From an uncultured Alphaproteobacteria bacterium (GTDB lineage: Bacteria > Pseudomonadota > Alphaproteobacteria > RF32 > CAG-239), in assembly GCA_944392185.1 (NCBI GenBank), contig CALXVW010000050.1:1-9551 (forward strand): DNA of 9,551 nucleotides, in the 5' to 3' direction. How positions within the stretch are numbered: position 1 is the first letter of the stretch; every line of letters begins with the position of its first letter. This document shows, in pieces, positions 1-6,884 of the stretch. Below the pieces are notes generated by a model. The model did no database searches and was not told the origin of the DNA. It was given only the letters and a program-made list of their open reading frames with translations. The translations under genes and the position numbers were made by a program.

Positions 1-5
1 AGAAT

Positions 6-228
<223 letters not shown>

Positions 229-396
229 TCCCAGCTGAGCTATAACCCCATGTTGCAATAAAATAATAGGTCGAGCGCTTATTCAAGCGCCTTGGGTGCC
301 TATCCTCGCTGCGGTTGCTGCCGCTTCCCTAGCTTGGCAAGGCAGCCAAGATGTTACAGACGAAAAGCACCCGTTGGGGTTCTTTTCGCTTAGCCA
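229..396 (-). repeat. 168-bp tandem repeat, copy 2
   Basis: Second full unit. On the minus strand it has the tRNA-Ala 5' fragment at 229-249, identical over 21 nt to the functional gene and then diverging, so no tRNA can form, followed upstream by 147 bp (250-396). All inverted repeats of copy 1 are kept, including the long hairpin at 361-388. The seven transitions relative to copy 1 show the duplication is not brand new but fairly recent. Confidence 0.95.
361..388 (-). other. Terminator-like hairpin in repeat copy 2
   Basis: Same CGAAAAG/CTTTTCG outer stem and ACCC/GGGT inner stem as at 193-220. It lies downstream, on the minus strand, of the third tRNA fragment and the strong promoter at 430-458. 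Transcripts from that promoter must read through both hairpins to reach the intact tRNA. Confidence 0.6.
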
Positions 397-417
397 TCCC
401 AGCGGAGCTATAACCCC
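397..417 (-). repeat. Third, isolated copy of the tRNA-Ala 5' fragment
   Basis: Twenty of 21 nt match the first 21 nt of tRNA-Ala; the one change lies in the D-arm region (AGCTCCGC instead of AGCTCAGC on the minus strand). Similarity to the array stops one base beyond this fragment, so the array is bounded on both sides by tRNA sequence. It lies about 6 nt from the expected start site of the strong promoter at 430-458, the normal spacing for a tRNA gene. I infer this is where the ancestral tRNA gene began. Confidence 0.85.
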
Positions 418-429
418 AAGGTCAAGGCG

Positions 430-458
430 AATATATGAAAACAAAAATAAAATGTCAA
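430..458 (-). promoter_or_regulatory. Strong sigma-70 promoter of stable-RNA type, facing the tRNA array
   Basis: On the minus strand it reads TTGACA (453-458), a 17-nt spacer, then TATATT (430-435), followed by a GC-rich CGCC stretch like the discriminator of stringently controlled stable-RNA promoters. The predicted start (about 423) is roughly 6 nt before the tRNA fragment at 397-417 but about 340 nt before the intact tRNA. A short inverted repeat AATCTT/AAGATT (457-473) overlaps the -35 end. The promoter also shows that an ATG at 435 cannot easily be the start of the neighbouring plus-strand gene. Confidence 0.75.
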
Positions 459-542
459 TCTTTTTTTAAGATTAAATATTGCGTATTGCAAAAAAATGTG
501 GTAACACGCCAGTATCTTAACTTAAAAATTAATACTATTACT

Positions 543-1133
543 ATGAAAAACATGAAAATTGTCTTAGCCATATTTGGCAAGCCCGGAAGTGGCAAAAGTA
601 TCCTTTCGGAAGCTCTAAAATGGGAGCTGATTGATTGGTTCGGCATAGCAGAAAAGGATATCAAAATGATATCTGTCGGCGAGCTCCTTAAAAGAGAAGT
701 TGAGAACCAAACGCCTCTCGGAATAGAGATTAAAGAGCCGTTTGAGAAAGATCAGCTGGTTCCGCAAGAACTGATTAACCCATTTGTTCATGAGTATCTG
801 AAAAAACATCCGGCAGAAATCACCATCATTGATGGCTATCCGCGGAGTGTCGGTAGTGTCCTCTATATGCAAGAGAAGATGTCGGAGGAATATTCTCTGG
901 CCTTCATCAAGTCTTCGGTGCCCGATGATGTTGCCGCCGCCAGGTTGAAAGCTCGCAAGGAGAAGAAGATCTATGAAAGGTTGCAGGAATATCATGATGT
1001 AATTTCTCCCTCGTGGAATGAGATCGTGTCCATCGCTCCCAACAACAGCTATGTTGTCAATGGTCCGGATGATTTTGACCGAGTCATTCGCTGGATTTTG
1101 CGTCACATTTTAGTGAATGCAAAGCAAGAATAG
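543..1133 (+). CDS. Divergent adenylate kinase-family (nucleoside monophosphate kinase-like) protein
   Basis: This 196-residue protein is likely a cytoplasmic phosphotransferase between ATP and a nucleotide; the substrate is unknown. Visible adenylate-kinase features are a P-loop GKPGSGKS (12-19), an NMP-binding region with SVGELL (44-49), TPLG (57-60) and LVPQELI (72-78), and IIDGYPRS (95-102), matching the family's DGFPR motif. The region that should form the LID is very short (ARLKARKEKKIYERL, 133-147) and lacks the usual arginine and R-x-D-D residues of long and short LIDs, so this is not an ordinary housekeeping adk. The frame stays open back to ATG 435, but that codon lies inside the opposite-strand promoter and the extra residues look like translated AT-rich spacer, so I chose ATG 543; ATG 552 is also possible. 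Neither has a clear Shine-Dalgarno site. The gene stands alone and ends in a terminator. Confidence 0.8.
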   Translation: MKNMKIVLAIFGKPGSGKSILSEALKWELIDWFGIAEKDIKMISVGELLKREVENQTPLGIEIKEPFEKDQLVPQELINPFVHEYLKKHPAEITIIDGYPRSVGSVLYMQEKMSEEYSLAFIKSSVPDDVAAARLKARKEKKIYERLQEYHDVISPSWNEIVSIAPNNSYVVNGPDDFDRVIRWILRHILVNAKQE

Positions 1134-1134
1134 C

Positions 1135-1162
1135 AAAAAGCCGCCCATTTGGGCGGCTTTTT
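1135..1162 (+). terminator. Intrinsic terminator after the kinase-like gene
   Basis: The stem GCCGCCC (1140-1146) and GGGCGGC (1151-1157) encloses a 4-base loop and is followed by five T. The A-run on the left side would let it work from the other strand too. It begins directly after the stop codon. Confidence 0.93.
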
Positions 1163-1193
1163 GTTAAAATAAGTCTATTTTGTCAAAAAGCGA

Positions 1194-1222
1194 TTGACCA
1201 TTTATTAAGAATATTGTACTAT
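1194..1222 (+). promoter_or_regulatory. Sigma-70 promoter of the 817-residue protein gene
   Basis: TTGACC (1194-1199) and TACTAT (1217-1222) are 17 nt apart, with transcription expected from about 1229. This gives a leader of about 33 nt to the ATG at 1262 and excludes the longer reading frame that opens at 1214. Confidence 0.75.
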
Positions 1223-1261
1223 ACATATAACATTATGATGTTCAAGGGCAGGAGAATCAAA

Positions 1262-3715
1262 ATGGCTAGTCTTGAAGAAATGAAAAACAATATCTGGTTT
1301 GACAAATTTCTGGCGACAAAAAATTTATCAAGGGACGATTTTGAGAAACTAAAAGACAAAGAGCAGTTGCAAAAGGATTTTGAGGCTTTTGTTTTTGAAA
1401 AAGACTGTGATCCACACATTTCCACACCGGAAGAAGAGGATAAGTCATTAAGAGAAGAAGTAAAAGAGCGTTTAGAGCAAGCCCAATCTCTAGAATATCA
1501 CCCTGAAGGATATCACATAAATGAGGAACTGGATGGTGCGGCATATTTTTGCGCTCTGCGTCGGTTAGCCATTTCTGAAGATGAGATCACTCAGGAAAAT
1601 CTGCAAAAGCATATTAAAGAAGAGAGCAATCGTATAGCCACAGAATATTTTTGCGGCCTCAGAGATTTTGTGTCCGGCAATCAATCTCAGACAACGCCTC
1701 AAAAACAAGAAAAAGGAAAGTTGGTTTATTTTGCTGCCTCCATAGGTAAAATGGTAGAGCAAAATGAATCCAAAGAAGAGATTTATCAAAAAATGTTTAA
1801 GGGCAAATTTACGCCTTCAGAAGCTCAAGAGAAACTGGTTAGTAATATTACGGCACAAAGCAATATAGCTCCGGTAAAGAAATGGCTTAAAGTCATAGAT
1901 TATACCGGAAAATTGATGGACAAGATTCAAGAGTATGAAAAAAAGCATCCACAAGTTAGCATGGTAGCAGGCATAAGCGCCTCGGTTTTAGGAGTGGGAA
2001 TGCCTTATATGGCATTTCGCATGAGTATGGTTGCACGAAATGTTTATAAGGAGGCCAAAAAACATAATTTTTCTTTTTCCCAATTAGTCAAAGACAGTAA
2101 ATCGCGAAACCAACTAATAGCTGCCGGCACAAGCCTTGCCAGGATTATTCCTGGAGGCCAGTTTGTAGCCATAGCTCCGGCTGTAACTAAAGTTTTCAAG
2201 AAGCAATTCAGAGAGGAGGTAAAGACATCGGCCGGAAAGACAGGAGAAGCCTTGAAAAAGATTTGGGAAAGCAAGGGAAAAGAAGGGTGGAAAGACCTTT
2301 GGCAACATGGAGGTAAAACAGCCGCAATGGTAGGTGGTGTTGTATCCTTAGGTCTTGGCGCGTATGGAGCTCACGCTTATTTTGGTGCCGATTCAATGGG
2401 TGATGAAGTTTTATCGGGAGATGACACCGGAAGTGATATGGCTGAAAACCAAGCTTCACAGCCAGAAGCGCCAAACCATGTTGATGAAGAGTTAAATCAA
2501 GCTCAAATGTCTACCCCGTTACGTGAGGGCTGGGGCAATATGCCGGAAGGAAATGTTTCTCACACTGATGCTTCAGGATCTGTAAATGAAGGAACTATGG
2601 ATTGGCAGGATCAAGCTCAAATGTCAACCCCGTTACGTGAAGGTTGGGGCAACGGATCAGAGGATGTCTCTGCAAGCACACAAGAGACCCCGGCACAAGA
2701 AGCCCCGACACAAGAGGCAAAAGCACCGGAAATAGATGTGAACAATCTCACGGAAGAGCAGCAACATGATATAGAGATGCTTTTCAAAAGAGATCCAGCC
2801 TCAGCCAATAAGTTGTTGGGTGACGGCAAATGGCACAGCAGCGCTGAGCTGGCAAAGATGTGGGAAGAAGGGAATTTTTCCGATGAGATGAAGTTGCGAA
2901 TGACAGAATTTGCAGGGGAACGCTTTGATGATGCCGGACATTTTGTTGATGCGAACGGTAATATAGACACCAAGATGGAAGATATGGCAAAAGAGTGGAC
3001 CGCCAAACACGCAGAAACGTCAAAAGCGGAAATTTCAGAGCCGGAAATTCAAAAGCAGGAAGGTGTAAATATTGATGAAGAGAAAGCATTAAAAGGTCTT
3101 AATCAAGGAGTCGAATCAGTAAAATTTGATAAGGCAGAAATTCAAGGAGAAAAAGATCAAGCTCCTTCCGCAACGAAAAGTCAGGATAATTCATCGAATG
3201 AGGTGCCGGTGGCAAAAGAAAGTCAAGATAACGCTCAAAACGCTACAGAAAATAACGCTTCAAATACGGAAGCTCCTGCCCCTGCAGAAATACACACCGT
3301 CGAGACCGATGATGGCAAGGTAAGCTACAGTATTCAAGAAGGAGAAAACGGATATAGGTTATCTTTAAAAGGGACCTTAGAAAACGGAGCAAGTAAAGAA
3401 ATTGAGCGTCAGCTTGTAGGAATGATACATCAAGACGAAGATGGTGTATACCATTTGGGAGATCAGGTTGCCTCCAACGAGAAGATGATACATACTTATG
3501 CCACAAGACATGCTCAACAACTGACCCTTCAAAAAGCAATATACGAAGATCTTTCTGCCAGAAGTGAGGCGGGAGAACTCTCTCCGGTAGAGCAAAATGC
3601 CATGAAAGACATTGGAGAAAAGTTGGATAAGTATAATCTCAGAGAAACAAACGCAGGAGAAGTCCGGGCTCATACCAACACAGCTCTCGTAGTGTCTAAG
3701 GGCGGAAGACAATAA
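1262..3715 (+). CDS. Uncharacterised 817-residue protein with central hydrophobic segments and acidic repeat-bearing tail
   Basis: I do not recognise a family. ATG 1262 is chosen because AGGAG (1250-1254) lies 7 nt upstream and the promoter excludes earlier starts. Residues 1-230 are charged and look helical. Hydrophobic stretches follow at about 233-254, 286-310 (weaker) and 354-374. A strongly basic stretch (about 310-352, including VFKKQF) precedes the last one, suggesting that side is cytosolic. The remaining 440 residues are acidic and rich in Gln, Glu, Ala, Ser and Asn, with two copies of QAQMSTPLREGWGN (413-426, 451-464), a Pro/Thr/Gln-Glu stretch (470-490), a more ordinary region around 493-580, repeated SQDN (640-643, 654-657), and a folded-looking C-terminal part from about 676. 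There is no N-terminal signal peptide. It may be a membrane-anchored surface or envelope protein, or a secreted protein; the sequence does not decide. It is transcribed alone. Confidence 0.85.
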   Translation: MASLEEMKNNIWFDKFLATKNLSRDDFEKLKDKEQLQKDFEAFVFEKDCDPHISTPEEEDKSLREEVKERLEQAQSLEYHPEGYHINEELDGAAYFCALRRLAISEDEITQENLQKHIKEESNRIATEYFCGLRDFVSGNQSQTTPQKQEKGKLVYFAASIGKMVEQNESKEEIYQKMFKGKFTPSEAQEKLVSNITAQSNIAPVKKWLKVIDYTGKLMDKIQEYEKKHPQVSMVAGISASVLGVGMPYMAFRMSMVARNVYKEAKKHNFSFSQLVKDSKSRNQLIAAGTSLARIIPGGQFVAIAPAVTKVFKKQFREEVKTSAGKTGEALKKIWESKGKEGWKDLWQHGGKTAAMVGGVVSLGLGAYGAHAYFGADSMGDEVLSGDDTGSDMAENQASQPEAPNHVDEELNQAQMSTPLREGWGNMPEGNVSHTDASGSVNEGTMDWQDQAQMSTPLREGWGNGSEDVSASTQETPAQEAPTQEAKAPEIDVNNLTEEQQHDIEMLFKRDPASANKLLGDGKWHSSAELAKMWEEGNFSDEMKLRMTEFAGERFDDAGHFVDANGNIDTKMEDMAKEWTAKHAETSKAEISEPEIQKQEGVNIDEEKALKGLNQGVESVKFDKAEIQGEKDQAPSATKSQDNSSNEVPVAKESQDNAQNATENNASNTEAPAPAEIHTVETDDGKVSYSIQEGENGYRLSLKGTLENGASKEIERQLVGMIHQDEDGVYHLGDQVASNEKMIHTYATRHAQQLTLQKAIYEDLSARSEAGELSPVEQNAMKDIGEKLDKYNLRETNAGEVRAHTNTALVVSKGGRQ
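2498..2539 (+). repeat. Intragenic repeat, copy 1 (QAQMSTPLREGWGN)
   Basis: This 42-bp segment encodes a 14-residue motif that recurs 38 codons later. The copies differ at four of 42 bases, all synonymous third positions. Confidence 0.95.
2612..2653 (+). repeat. Intragenic repeat, copy 2 (QAQMSTPLREGWGN)
   Basis: Second copy of the 14-residue motif in the same gene, amino-acid identical to the first. Only Ser TCT/TCA, Glu GAG/GAA, Gly GGC/GGT and Asn AAT/AAC codons differ. Flanking residues are not conserved, so the repeat is limited to this motif. Confidence 0.95.
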
Positions 3716-3726
3716 ATATCGCCAAA

Positions 3727-3777
3727 GCAAAAGCGGTTAAGAATCTCCGTAATATCTTTTTCTAAAACCGCTTTTGC
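3727..3777. terminator. 12-bp perfect inverted repeat between convergent genes (possible bidirectional terminator)
   Basis: GCAAAAGCGGTT (3727-3738) and AACCGCTTTTGC (3766-3777) are perfect inverted repeats with a 27-base loop. The left arm contains part of the stop codon of the minus-strand acetyltransferase gene and the right arm encodes part of its C-terminus. There is no T-run directly after either arm outside the repeat, so it is a weak intrinsic terminator at best. It is the only candidate stop signal between the two convergent genes. Confidence 0.5.
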
Positions 3778-4207
3778 CGCCCAGCCCCCAGCTCATATGC
3801 AGTTGTTGCTCTTTGGTCGAGGGGTCTGTTTGCTCAGCAATAATTTTGAAATTGTTCTGCTGATAAAATGCGATGGCCAAAGGGTTTTTTATAAAAACAT
3901 TAAGGCTCAAAAGCGGATATCTTCGCTGAGTAAAGCGCAGTAATTTAGAGCCGATTTTTTTGTTTTGAAATTTTGGCGCCACAAACAAAGCGCCGATATG
4001 TTTCTTGTCTAAGACACTGATAAAACCTTTGATTTTGTGCTTGTCTTCAAACACAAAAGTGTCGGCATAAGGCAGATAGTTATCTCTGACAGAGGGAAGC
4101 ATTTTCTGCCAGTAATCAGCGCCGACAAAATCATGAGAAATCAAAGAAGCCTCGAGCCAAATATCCAAAATTTTGGTTATGTCAGAGTCTTTTATTTTTC
4201 GAATCAT
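3737..4207 (-). CDS. GNAT-family N-acetyltransferase (YiaC-like)
   Basis: Transfers an acetyl group from acetyl-CoA to an amine; E. coli YiaC, which it resembles along most of its length, acetylates protein lysines. The protein has 156 residues. Similarity to YiaC as I recall it includes MIR at the N-terminus, ILDIWLEAS (13-21), ADYWQKMLPSVRDNYL (30-45), GFISVL (61-66), ALFVAPK (73-79) and the C-terminal NPLAIAFYQQNNF (108-120) and MSW (138-140). The acetyl-CoA loop is QNKKIGSKLL (81-90): the first glycine of the usual Q/R-x-x-G-x-G is Lys84. About 16 residues follow MSW that YiaC lacks, encoded by the 12-bp inverted repeat region. The ATG overlaps the parE stop as TAATG, so translation is probably coupled to parE. 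The true substrate is unknown. Confidence 0.85.
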   Translation of the reverse strand: MIRKIKDSDITKILDIWLEASLISHDFVGADYWQKMLPSVRDNYLPYADTFVFEDKHKIKGFISVLDKKHIGALFVAPKFQNKKIGSKLLRFTQRRYPLLSLNVFIKNPLAIAFYQQNNFKIIAEQTDPSTKEQQLHMSWGLGGKSGFRKRYYGDS

Positions 4208-6195
4208 TAGATATCCAAATCGTCGACAAATTTAGCACGTTCAATAATGAATTTGAAACGAGTTTCAGGGTTTTTACCCATCAAACGCTCAACCAAACGC
4301 CTGGTTTCAAAAGCCTCTTCCTTACCTTCTTCAGTGTTGGTTGAAGGTATTTTAACCTGCAAGAGCAGACGATTTTTCTTATCCATGGTTGTCTCTTTGA
4401 GCTGCTGAGCACTCATTTCGCCAAGACCTTTAAAGCGGCTGATTTCGGGTTTTTGGTTACCTTTAACCACTTTGACAAGGATTTTATCTTTATCGTCATC
4501 ATCTAAGGCGTAGTAGTTTTTGCCGCCAACAGCGATTTTATACAATGGTGGTGTGGCAATAAACAGATGCCCGTTTTCAATAAGTTTAGGCATTTGCTGG
4601 TAGAAGAACGTCATCAATAGTGATGCAATATGGGCGCCGTCCACATCGGCATCGGTCATGATAATGATTTTTTCATATCTTAAATTTTCTTCTTTATAAT
4701 TTTCCTTAACGCCGCAACCAAGAGCCTCGCACATATCTTTAATTTCTTGGTTTTGCAAGATTTTATCAAGAGAAGCGCTGGCGACATTAAGAATTTTTCC
4801 TCGTAAAGGGAGAATGGCTTGAGTAAATCGGTCACGTCCCTGCTTGGCGGAACCACCGGCGGAATCTCCCTCAACAATAAAGATTTCGGTTCCTTCAGCC
4901 GCTGCCTGAGAACAATCGGCCAGTTTGCCGGGTAAGCGTAGGCGTTTGGTAGGAGTTTTTCTGGCCTGAGCTTTTTCTTCTTTTTTCTTCTTTCTGGCCT
5001 CGGCTCTGTCAATCACATATTCCAGAAGGGCTGTTGCATTTTCGGGGTCAGAAGAAAGCCAGTGATCAAAAGTGTCTTTTACGGCCGATTCGACCAAGCG
5101 GATTGCTTTGGCAGAAGTCAGCTTATCTTTGGTTTGGCCTTGAAATTGCGGATCGCGGATAAAGACCGAGAGCATAATGCAGGCATCGCTCAAGAAGTCT
5201 TCTGCAGTAACAGAGGCAGCTTTTTTAACATTAGCCATTTCTGCATATTCTTTAAGCCCACGGATGAGAGCGGTTTTGAATCCAAGTTCATGAGTACCGC
5301 CTTGTGGAGTGATAACGGTGTTGCAATAGGAGTTGCAAAAACCGTTTTCATCTTCCGGCCAGGTTATGGCCCATTCAACTTTTCCCTCATCATTTGCAAG
5401 CTCCGCTTCGCCAAAAAAGGGTTTGCGGTTAATGGTTCCCTTAGAGCCGATTTGGTAGTTTAAGAAATCGAGAACACCATTTGGAAAACAAAGCTCTGCC
5501 TCAACAGGAGTTGCCTCTCCTTCACCCAAAACTTCAGGCGCACATTTCCAGTTGATGAGGATTCCTTTAAACAAAAAGGCTTTAGAGCGAGCCATTCGAT
5601 AAATGCGATTTGGCGAAAGATTGGAGTTGACACCAAAAATTTCCGGATCTGGTTTGAATGTGATGGATGTGCCTCTACGGTTGGGAGCATTTCCGATAAG
5701 CTCTAATGGCCCCATTGGATAGCCTCTGGAATATTCTTGCCGATAAAGTTTTTTGTCTCTGGCGATTTCAACGGTAAGCTTTTCAGATAAGGCATTAACA
5801 ACGGAAAGACCCACGCCGTGCAAACCGCCTGATACCTTATATGCGTTGCCGCCAAATTTTCCCCCTGAGTGAAGGACGGTCATAATAACTTCAAGAGCGG
5901 ATTTTCCGGGGCATTTGGGGTGCGGATCAACAGGGATTCCTCGTCCGTTATCGGTAATGGTAACGGAATAATCAGCATTCATAGCGACATCGATTTTATT
6001 GGCAAAGCCGGCAACGGCTTCATCCATGGAGTTGTCTAAAATCTCAGCCACCAGGTGGTGGAGAGCGGTCTCATCGGTTCCGCCGATATACATACCCGGG
6101 CGGTGGCGGACGGGTTCCAGGCCTTCCAAAACTTCAATGCTGTTAGCGCTATAATCGCTGGCTGCCGGAGCGGTTGCTTCAAATAAATCAGGCAT
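4207..6195 (-). CDS. parE: DNA topoisomerase IV subunit B (ParE)
   Basis: ATPase subunit of topoisomerase IV, which with ParC separates linked daughter chromosomes. The 662 residues include the GHKL ATPase region with EVLEGLEPVRHRPGMYIG (21-38), the catalytic and Mg-binding EILDNSMDEA (51-60), DNGRGIPVD (82-90), GGLHGVG (123-129) and the QTKDKL loop (354-359). The Toprim domain has EGDSAGGSAKQGRDR (442-456) and DADVDGAH (515-522), followed by SRFKGLGEM (586-594). Length, the PHPKCPGKSALEV segment and the ending FVDDLDI fit ParE rather than GyrB, which is longer. The frame extends to a TTG at 6207, but GAGGA (6201-6205) sits 5 nt before ATG 6195 and overlaps that TTG, so 6195 is the start. A GNAT gene follows with a one-base overlap; parC is not in the window. 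Confidence 0.96.
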   Translation of the reverse strand: MPDLFEATAPAASDYSANSIEVLEGLEPVRHRPGMYIGGTDETALHHLVAEILDNSMDEAVAGFANKIDVAMNADYSVTITDNGRGIPVDPHPKCPGKSALEVIMTVLHSGGKFGGNAYKVSGGLHGVGLSVVNALSEKLTVEIARDKKLYRQEYSRGYPMGPLELIGNAPNRRGTSITFKPDPEIFGVNSNLSPNRIYRMARSKAFLFKGILINWKCAPEVLGEGEATPVEAELCFPNGVLDFLNYQIGSKGTINRKPFFGEAELANDEGKVEWAITWPEDENGFCNSYCNTVITPQGGTHELGFKTALIRGLKEYAEMANVKKAASVTAEDFLSDACIMLSVFIRDPQFQGQTKDKLTSAKAIRLVESAVKDTFDHWLSSDPENATALLEYVIDRAEARKKKKEEKAQARKTPTKRLRLPGKLADCSQAAAEGTEIFIVEGDSAGGSAKQGRDRFTQAILPLRGKILNVASASLDKILQNQEIKDMCEALGCGVKENYKEENLRYEKIIIMTDADVDGAHIASLLMTFFYQQMPKLIENGHLFIATPPLYKIAVGGKNYYALDDDDKDKILVKVVKGNQKPEISRFKGLGEMSAQQLKETTMDKKNRLLLQVKIPSTNTEEGKEEAFETRRLVERLMGKNPETRFKFIIERAKFVDDLDI

Positions 6196-6228
6196 TATTA
6201 TCCTCAAAATAAAAACTCAATTTACGTC

Positions 6229-6257
6229 AAAATATACCAAAATTTGCCCCAAAACAA
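6229..6257 (-). promoter_or_regulatory. Putative parE promoter
   Basis: On the minus strand TTGTTT (6252-6257) and TATTTT (6229-6234) are 17 nt apart; the overlapping TATATT (6231-6236) would give a 15-nt spacer. The position gives a short leader before the parE ATG. The match to consensus is partial. Confidence 0.45.
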
Positions 6258-6294
6258 GCACAATTTCAAGGCTTTTAACAGAAAACAACAAATA

Positions 6295-6323
6295 TTGACA
6301 AATAAGAAAAAGCGAGATAACTT
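6295..6323 (+). promoter_or_regulatory. Putative promoter of the small membrane protein gene
   Basis: A perfect TTGACA (6295-6300) is followed by TAACTT (6318-6323) at 17 nt, or GATAAC (6316-6321) at 15 nt. It is divergent from the parE promoter within the same 166-bp intergenic region. Confidence 0.6.
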
Positions 6324-6361
6324 GCCCTTATCGAAAACTATTACTTAAAACTTATTTAAAC

Positions 6362-6778
6362 ATGAAAAGGAAATCTAAAATTTCGCGCAACAATTTGTTG
6401 CTGATGATGTTAAATGCTTTTGTGGCATTTTTCATTCTGCTGATAATCTACTGGGATTACGGATTTTCGAGCCCTCATTACTTTGCGGCGGTGTTAACCA
6501 CGGTGCTTTACTTTGGCCTTATCGGTTCTCCGCTTTCTGTTTGCAGAATAGGGGATCCGCAAATAAGTGCCTTTTTCAGCTCTGTTTTGGTTGCAGCGTC
6601 GGCAGCTTTCAGCGTGGGGGCTTGGGTCTGGGGCGTTGCCGCAATAATTGTTTGTGTTTATGAGTTTTTGATTACTCGAAACACCTGGATGCTGTCAGCG
6701 TTAGACCTGTTTTTTACGGGAGTTGTCGCTGCTGTATCATACGGGTTATTTGAGCTTCTTTTCTGGCTTTTTAGCTAG
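6362..6778 (+). CDS. Small multi-pass membrane protein, function unknown
   Basis: I do not recognise this 138-residue protein. It begins with a basic MKRKSKISR, which would stay in the cytosol, followed by hydrophobic stretches at about 11-31, 39-58, 68-104 (long enough for two passes) and 111-137, so four or five inner-membrane helices. Three aromatic/acidic positions stand between them (WDYGF 31-35, GDPQ 64-67, ITRNTW 104-109). There are no obvious catalytic or ligand motifs. The ATG has no clear Shine-Dalgarno site; the start is supported by the promoter about 40 bp upstream and by the charged N-terminus. The gene has its own promoter and a strong terminator, so it is a single unit divergent from parE. 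Composition and hydrophobic pattern make it a real gene, not a chance reading frame. Confidence 0.8.
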   Translation: MKRKSKISRNNLLLMMLNAFVAFFILLIIYWDYGFSSPHYFAAVLTTVLYFGLIGSPLSVCRIGDPQISAFFSSVLVAASAAFSVGAWVWGVAAIIVCVYEFLITRNTWMLSALDLFFTGVVAAVSYGLFELLFWLFS

Positions 6779-6798
6779 AGAAATTATTGAAACTTCAG

Positions 6799-6825
6799 AG
6801 CGTCGAGAATATCGACGCTTTTTTT
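6799..6825 (+). terminator. Intrinsic terminator after the membrane protein gene
   Basis: AGCGTCGA (6799-6806) and TCGACGCT (6812-6819) form an 8-bp stem with a 5-base loop, followed by an uninterrupted T-run to 6825. It isolates rpsB from upstream transcription. Confidence 0.93.
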
Positions 6826-6848
6826 ATGCGGTTTAATTAAAAAAATGC

Positions 6849-6877
6849 TTGCCAAAATAATAATTTAAGTATAGAAA
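6849..6877 (+). promoter_or_regulatory. Putative rpsB-tsf promoter
   Basis: TTGCCA (6849-6854) is followed by TAGAAA (6872-6877) at 17 nt or by TATAGA (6870-6875) at 15 nt. Transcription would begin near 6883, giving a long leader of about 130 nt before rpsB. Confidence 0.55.
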
Positions 6878-6884
6878 TGCACAC

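Noticed and set aside
457..473. AATCTT/AAGATT inverted repeat as an operator for the tRNA promoter
   Set aside because: Six pairs around a T-only loop in AT-rich DNA are easily chance; mentioned only with the promoter.
435..542. N-terminal extension of the kinase-like gene to ATG 435
   Set aside because: The ATG overlaps the -10 box of the opposite-strand promoter and the extra residues resemble translated AT-rich intergenic DNA, although AAGG (424-427) lies at workable spacing.
615..1106. 163-codon minus-strand frame opposite the kinase-like gene
   Set aside because: The plus strand carries clear kinase motifs in this stretch; the antisense frame is a shadow with no ribosome site.
1214..1261. 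Upstream start of the 817-residue protein at 1214
   Set aside because: It lies upstream of the -10 box, so it would not be transcribed from the visible promoter; the Shine-Dalgarno site points to ATG 1262.
6196..6207. TTG start of parE at 6207
   Set aside because: The TTG overlaps the GAGGA ribosome site that serves ATG 6195.
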